DNA from: Lytechinus variegatus
Taxonomy: Eukaryota; Echinodermata; Echinoidea; Temnopleuroida; Toxopneustidae
Direction: 5' to 3'
Assembly: GCF_018143015.1 (NCBI RefSeq)
Contig: NC_054757.1
Location: forward strand, 1,432,001-1,496,000
DNA length: 64,000 nt
The stretch's first letter is position 1. Every line of letters starts with the position of its first letter. The translations under genes and the position numbers were made by a program. The notes under the pieces were generated by a model, which worked only from the letters and a program-made list of their open reading frames with translations, was not told where the DNA came from and did no database searches. This document shows, one piece after another, positions 58,077-64,000 of the stretch.

Positions 58077-58142
58077 TGTAAATCATCCTAAATGGTGTAC
58101 CAAATCTCTTCTCCAATGAAAATTTCTTTAAAAGATCTTGGA
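58077..58142 (-). CDS. Candidate upstream coding exon of the GULO-like gene
   Basis: A perfect donor TTTACA|GTAAGT (end 58077) has the phase needed by the exon at 57954. Its frame reads QDLLKKFSLEKRFGTPFRMIY, a plausible lead into SMSLPKERL. The left limit is uncertain. The nearest acceptor (CTCAG, exon start 58142) would leave an intron of only 35 nt to the next candidate (58178-58239, SIAFLICCSLHANE, signal-peptide-like), too short for most animals. The true 5' end, start codon and any signal peptide are therefore unresolved. Confidence 0.4.
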
Positions 58143-58249
58143 CTGAGAATGTTAAAAAGCTCGTTTGAAAATATCACCTTCGTTAGCGTGCAAGCTGCAG
58201 CAAATGAGAAATGCGATGGAACGAGGAGCTTTAAACTCACTGAAAGAAC

Positions 58250-61200
58250 AAGCCGTAATGTGGACGCTCTGACAGCGGTGGCTTCCAGGCTATTGGGACA
58301 GGATGTGTAGCGACAGAATGCAATAAGCTAATATATAATGATACGACAATTAAGTTGTAATTTGTAGTAAAGAAGAAAGTTCTTATAATGAAAAAAAAAG
58401 AAATATCAATATAGAGAGATATTTATTCATTGGACTCTATACCCTATAATGGTACAGTTGTCACGAGACATTATCAAAATCAAATATTAACTATTTAGAA
58501 AACGGAGGCTTAAACCAAGATGTTAAAGTGATTGGTTAACATTGGTTTGACTTTTAAAAAATCTGAGCTATAAGGTCACACTTGTCACCTGTGTCTGTGA
58601 TATGTTACAAAAATGAAGCCCAGAAAAAATTGCGTCCGAAAATCATTATTTAGTGCTTCAAAAATTGAAATATAAAGTGACCGTAAACAACATCTTAATC
58701 TCATCCCATACACTTATGTGTACTATTTAGGCGTCTATAAGACACCTATTTACAAAAACAGGGTTTGCCTTGTAGTTTTAGCTTTTCATTCTCAATAATG
58801 GTTGTTTTCAGGGTTTATTAGTTCTACTACATGCACTTGTACACATGTTTCATCTTGGTTTGAGAATTTTTTAAATCGGCTGCTCACAAAGTTAAACAAT
58901 CCCTTTAATGTGCATTATCCATGTTAACGTTTGACAAATGGCACACTCTGAAGTGTATCGGTGGATTGTCTGGAACTCGACTTAATTCAAGGTGAGACCC
59001 AGAACCCCTGATAATCATTAGCCACATTAAGAGAAGCATCTGTTGAATCCCTTGCAATAATCTGCTTTTGATACCGCCTTTTAATTGGGTATGTTTGTCA
59101 GGTTTATTGATGTGTTCATGGGGTTTCTCTCGTGGAATAAATCTCGTCTTTCTTCATGTACATTGTATGTGAATTGGTATTTATCTACCATTGCCCAGCC
59201 CCCACCACCTCCCGCGATAGTCAATGATGTTCAGCATACATGAAAATACCTCGAAGTGCTATCACCACAAATTGTTTGTCTACAGTTATGGGATATTCCG
59301 AAGACACATAGTTATGACCTTAGAACGTAGCGTGTGGCCAAGCATGGCGCTTCAAAGCATTTATCTCATGTTTGCTAACAAGATCACCCAGTTGTATGAT
59401 GTTTATGCGTCCATTAAGTCCTTGCTTGACTCTCCATGGAGTCCTTAGCGTCCAGACAAAGCGTAAATGAACAGCCAAGGTTCAGTGCGATATCCAATCA
59501 CCCCCTAATTAGTACGTCATCGGTCTGGCAATGGACGGCTTTCTGGGGAGTCCTGAAACCAAACTGAGGACTCATGGTCAAGATGCCAAGTAGCAAGGTT
59601 GACGATTCGACAGACTGAGATTAATGCTTTTTTCTAAAACATGATGATGAATAAATCAATAAATATTCATACAATGTTATAAAAAGACATTTTTTTGTTC
59701 AGGAAGGGGTTAAAGAAAGGGACACTAGACCTACAACCAACACGTGAAGGGCCGAGTGTTTTGAGGTTCCGTAATCTTGTATTTGACATGTTTGACGTCA
59801 GGACATGTGTCATCCGACTTGATGTTAGATCTGAAAACTTTCCCCGGCTGAGAAGCGCTATTACTATAATAACTGTCTGATAAAACGGACTTTGTCGGAT
59901 AAAAAATCCGACAAACCCTTTCATGAGCGTAATAAAATGACCCCTTAGGATATTCATTCATATGGCAGAGTGGAATATATTGGATGAGAGATTCAGGCTC
60001 CCTAAGCAATTGTAAACGAGACATTCTCAAGTAGCGCTAAGATTTGCGACTAGGAATGTCGAGGGCCACACAGAGGTGAAACATCTTCACTTTGTCATTA
60101 GATTTACCTTGAATTTGGCATCCAAGCAACCATTGTAAACTGCGACGTTTACAGTCAAGACTCAATAGAAAATAAAAGCGTGAAGATTTGTGAGATGGGT
60201 GTCAAGAGTGGAAGATGGTTCTTCTCTGGGTCGAAAGAGACCACGTTGGGAGCACGTCAGTACCACGTGGGAGTCTTCCAAAACTGTTCACATAATCGAC
60301 TTTCAAATCGAACAATCATCATATCTCATGATCGAAGATGTGGTCTTCAAATAATATGGCACCAACTGTAATTTTTAACATGAATTTTTGAGAAGTTCCT
60401 TTTGTTCGACATTTTCTGACTCTGTATGAACTGCAGGTTGAATTTAATCTCACCTTATACATATGCTGATATATCACAATTAAAAGAATTAATCAGGGAA
60501 ATTCAACCGCTATACGGACTTTAATGTATGATTATTGTTCGAAAGTGGAACAGTAAGGGCTTTAGAGCTACAACCTACTGAACACCTCCATCAAGAATGA
60601 AACTGCTACATATATGAATGTTAAAATGCAAACACTGGTGACATTTTATTTCAGCAAAATTGGACCAGAAATGGCTAAAATGTGTAAAATGAGCACATTT
60701 GATCTGGCACGAAGTCACTCGTAGAACCAACAGGATTTCCGTGTGAGTATATGCAATCTGCGTGACATTCTTTGTGGAAAGCTGCAGCAGAAGTCATGGA
60801 GATTGACCGTTGATAAAATTTGAAATACCTTACATAAATTACAAAGCAGAATTGAATGAATAAGCGGCCACTTTTTAATAGTTTTAATGGCAATTATCCT
60901 ATAGCTTCCTTTTCACCTTAGCATGCTTAAGAAACGTGCAGATGTGTAGGTGTTTTCAACGTTGTACATTAGTCGGACGATAGATATTTGAATATTAATG
61001 CCGCTGTTTCAATGAAACACAGGGGGAAAATATATTTAAATTCACAGACGCCATTACTTCTTTACTGCGATATTTTTATTTAGGGTATTCATATGGTTGT
61101 CATCTGCGTTCTTGTGTTGGCCATGTGACTAAAATTCAAAACCCATGCATTTCAGTCATTTCTTTTCATCTCTTTCGATTGAAGATCACGTCCCCTAGAG

Positions 61201-62426
61201 ATGATCGGGACAACGAAATAAAACATTGGAAATATCAACAGAAATCTCTAACAATGAATATTTATGACCAATCATATCAAGGTGACATTAACACTCAGAA
61301 GTAGTTTTCGTCTGATAAAAACATTTTAAGATTAAATCCCGAGTCACCGCCCCGCATATTATAAACATATTCGGTAAGTGTTTGGGAAGAGCTATTTATC
61401 TTAAGAGCTCGGTAACGACTGATCTCGTAAATTATCTATCCCAGCAATAAAGACTTCGTTGACTCTAGTCAAAGTAAAATTTCGAATATAAAAGGCATAT
61501 AATCTATATATAGGCCCTATATACCCCTCTGTACTTTTTCGATTCTAGTGACATTAATTATTAATAAACCTGACATTGCATGACCTTGCTATTATCTGCC
61601 TGTAGCAATAACAATGGAATACATAAAGGTCACGTTTTTATTTCTGGAAACATTCGGAAACGTATTCCCAACTTGACTTTATCACAATATTCATAAAGGG
61701 TGATATTGATTATATTTTCTTCCAATTATGAACGTCTCTTTGGTATAAAGGCCTATGTCGCCTATCACTGGGAATGTTATGAAACATTAATCCAAACCCT
61801 ACAAACCTATTATAATGTATACCACCTACTAGTATAAGGAACACAGAGGCCATCTGGATCCAGTCACATAAAGGTTGGCGATTAATCGATACGCTTGGTT
61901 TTCAAAATTAATTGTACTTTGTAGTCAATGCAATCAATTGTAAAATACATGTGTATTCTACAATGATTGCAAAGCTGTGTGTAACGGACCCTGGTCATGG
62001 TACATTCATAACAACGAGACAAATATTCAGTCAGTCTTGACTCAGTTTTGGCGATATGACAGGGGCGTTACAGATGCACAGTTCGTGTTGTGTATCTCTT
62101 TATCATTCGTTGACTGGTTGTACGAAGGTGTTGGAAAGTGGAAAGAAAGTACTTTTCTCGACTCCTGCGTCTTCAAGGTAAAGGCTAGAAGAAAATGTTC
62201 TCATTGTCACGGGAAGTACCGAACAATGTTGGCCTGATGCCAAAGGTACCTCTTTCCATGAAATTCAAAATAATATCTCTCACATCACTGAGTACCTGCT
62301 AACTCAAGAAGCCGTTGTCTCATGGGTGTGTTGGTGAAAATCCTTATTCTTTTACGCGAAATCACCACAATCAACAAAGGAATCGCCACAATCCTTACCA
62401 GCAAAAAAAACAACCTTTATGTTCTG
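58250..62426. other. No gene seen; upstream flank of the GULO-like gene
   Basis: Apart from the MITE copy at 59.8 kb I see no exon, RNA gene or strong repeat. The oxidase promoter and first exon should lie here but were not recognised. Confidence 0.45.
59800..59943 (-). mobile_element. Copy of the 28,003 MITE family, minus orientation
   Basis: On the minus strand: GCTCATGAAAGGGTTTGTCGG, then TATAGTAATAGCGCTTCTCAG, matching blocks of 28,003-28,156. The outer tips are diverged. Confidence 0.55.
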
Positions 62427-62637
62427 TCACACCATGACCGATAGTCTTTCAACTTAAAATCGTTGGTCAGTCTGGGGCCTGTTGCAGAAAGAATTGCGTT
62501 TAAACGCAAGTCCCAAATGTGCACTGTTGATAGGTTGAAAATCAAGTTGCGCATGATTTTTAGAGTTGCAATTGATTGCAACTCTTTCTACAACGGGCCC
62601 CTGGATGCTCTGTAGTCGGTTTCGTGGTTGTGACTGT
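62427..62637. mobile_element. GTCACACC MITE, copy d, interrupted by another MITE
   Basis: Left part CTGTCACACCATGACCGATA...GTTGGTCAGTCT, right part GTAGTCGG...GTGGTTGTGACTGTAG. A 128-bp GGGGCC-ended element sits between. Confidence 0.65.
62474..62601. mobile_element. 128-bp MITE with GGGGCC(T/C)GTTG(C/T)AGAAAGA ends
   Basis: Left GGGGCCTGTTGCAGAAAGAA, right complement GGGGCCCGTTGTAGAAAGAG; short internal palindromes GCGTTTAAACGC and TTGCAATTGATTGCAA. Confidence 0.78.
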
Positions 62638-64000
62638 AGCTATAAAAGAAAGAGAGAGAGAATCTCTTGAGCATAGCTGTAGTCCATGATGAATTCCCAA
62701 CAACCATGGAATAGTTCCATGCAACAACTAGCATGACTAGGGTCATTAACAAAAATCCATGCGTTAACACGCGTTAAAACATTCGAAATAGGCCTTAGTA
62801 GCTCTCGATAGTTAAAAGGAATGATACCGAAATACCTACATTCTCCTTTTCTTCACTCTGAATCGTAGAGGCATGTTATCAATTAATCACCTTTAATATA
62901 AATTACTTTAGTCAGCCACTGTATTTATTTCATCGTTCGCACGTCATATGCCATGTACTCATCGTAATCGTCATCCGTAATTATTCAAGTGTATATAGGC
63001 CTACCTAGAGTGAAGGTTTTATCACGGTATGCTATCCAGAAAACAGTTTTCCTAAATTGGTTCCCTCCCCCCCTCTCTCCGAGGAAATCGTTGGATCCTA
63101 GTTCAAAGTACTTTAGTTGAGTGAGGACCAGACTATGTATTCCCGTGCCCTGGAAAAGCGCTCCTGGATCTGTACTTAACGAGCAATTTAGTGTGCCCTT
63201 GAGGTAGTACGTCCAGAGAATGGTGTGTGTACATGTTCTCTATAGTTGTGTTTTTTTGTTGCTGGTGATCGAAATTAAAGTTTCGTTGCAAGAATGGAGA
63301 AAGACAATTTGAGTTATACACCCAATAAAAAAAAATCATCGCCTAGAGTGTCGTATAATAACTTCTGCATAAAAGTGAACTTTAACGTTTAATTTGTAGA
63401 TGATTTATTTATTTGTGTACGAGCGATTTTATGCTGGGCCCTCCGATGAGAGCGTCTGTCAACGGCGTGCTCTTAAATACGAATAATAGTAATGAATACT
63501 CTTATTATTATAAATATTATTATTACCATTCCGTATGTTCTTCTTGTTACCTAATGTATATTCTGTATAAAAGATATCCAATGTTTCGTCCCATTGATAT
63601 TAATGTCATGATAATGTACCAGAATTTACAAATTCGGAAAATGCACTTTCACATTTTTGTGCTTGTGCCTGGTGGCGTAAAATGAGCGTGCGATTAATTA
63701 GCTTGAAATCTGAATATCTGACAATGTCATTCCTCTATGGTATTCCGTATCAGTGGAGGAGGTCTATCGGGTGCCTTGTTACAAATGATGTGTAACCACG
63801 TGTGTAACTCAGCCTCACCATACATTGAACTTGAGGGCAGGAAAAATATGTCGAAATGTCAACTAGATGTCAAAGAGGCAGAAGTAGCATGGAATTTCCA
63901 TCATATGGACATTGAAAATTGAGAGAGTTTCAGTTAAGGCGCTTAAATGAAATCATCTCCCAAACATGTCAATGGATAAAAAACTTTGAAGAACGTTCGT
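62638..64000. other. No gene seen; AT-rich end of window
   Basis: Short ORFs only, none with a recognisable domain. Confidence 0.5.

Noticed and set aside
58092..58310. 72-codon plus-strand ORF
   Set aside because: It lies opposite the candidate 5' exons of the minus-strand oxidase and shows no independent coding signal.
61977..62237. 86-codon plus-strand ORF with some Cys/His (CSHCHGKY)
   Set aside because: Too little to call a zinc-binding domain; no splice context or family match.

Overview
This is a 64-kb piece of an AT-rich animal nuclear genome. It has split genes with GT-AG introns, SLC16-type, aldonolactone-oxidase-type and C2H2 zinc-finger proteins, tRNA-derived SINEs, 5'-truncated CR1/L2-like retrotransposons and very many short inverted-repeat (MITE-like) DNA elements. 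The long palindromic element whose ends read roughly TTTAAAGGACAAGTCCACC, and the mix of repeats, look to me like a sea urchin or another echinoderm. That assignment is an inference. No bacterial-style operon, CRISPR array or rRNA is present.

Layout. 1-18,368: no gene recognised; a dense set of non-autonomous DNA transposons, including a hAT element with a perfect 8-bp target duplication (2613-3646), an unusual palindrome-of-palindromes element (6211-6554), a foldback element (8797-9299) and paired AAGGCC-type arrays. 18,369-25,320, minus strand: a four-exon monocarboxylate-transporter-like (SLC16/MCT) gene of 472 codons whose introns are loaded with nested repeats. 25,321-36,383: repeats only, including a MITE inside a MITE (29,701-30,530) and a hAT element carrying a minisatellite inside another MITE (33,264-34,988). 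36,384-37,807, plus strand: an intronless 461-codon CDS for a two-finger C2H2 protein resembling the C-terminus of PRDM8/ZNF488. 37,808-48,854: SINEs, a 5'-truncated non-LTR retrotransposon on the minus strand and a 580-bp ATCC satellite. 48,855-57,954 (perhaps to about 58,240), minus strand: a gene for an FAD-binding (PCMH-type) oxidase related to L-gulonolactone oxidase, in seven firm exons plus uncertain 5' exons. 58,250-64,000: no gene recognised; a few MITEs.

The three genes share no obvious pathway and each looks independently regulated. They are a cytoplasm/membrane transporter, a nuclear transcription regulator and a flavin oxidase. The oxidase is the most unusual protein: the histidine that carries covalent FAD in animal gulonolactone oxidase appears to be alanine, a cysteine-rich stretch spans an exon junction, and a tail of about 160 residues follows the normal family end.

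The most striking non-coding signals are three kinds of nested transposon insertion, four copies of one short GTCACACC-ended MITE family, and a 3' hairpin in non-LTR elements whose loop is conserved while its stem sequence changes. Exon limits were read by eye from splice consensus and phase continuity.
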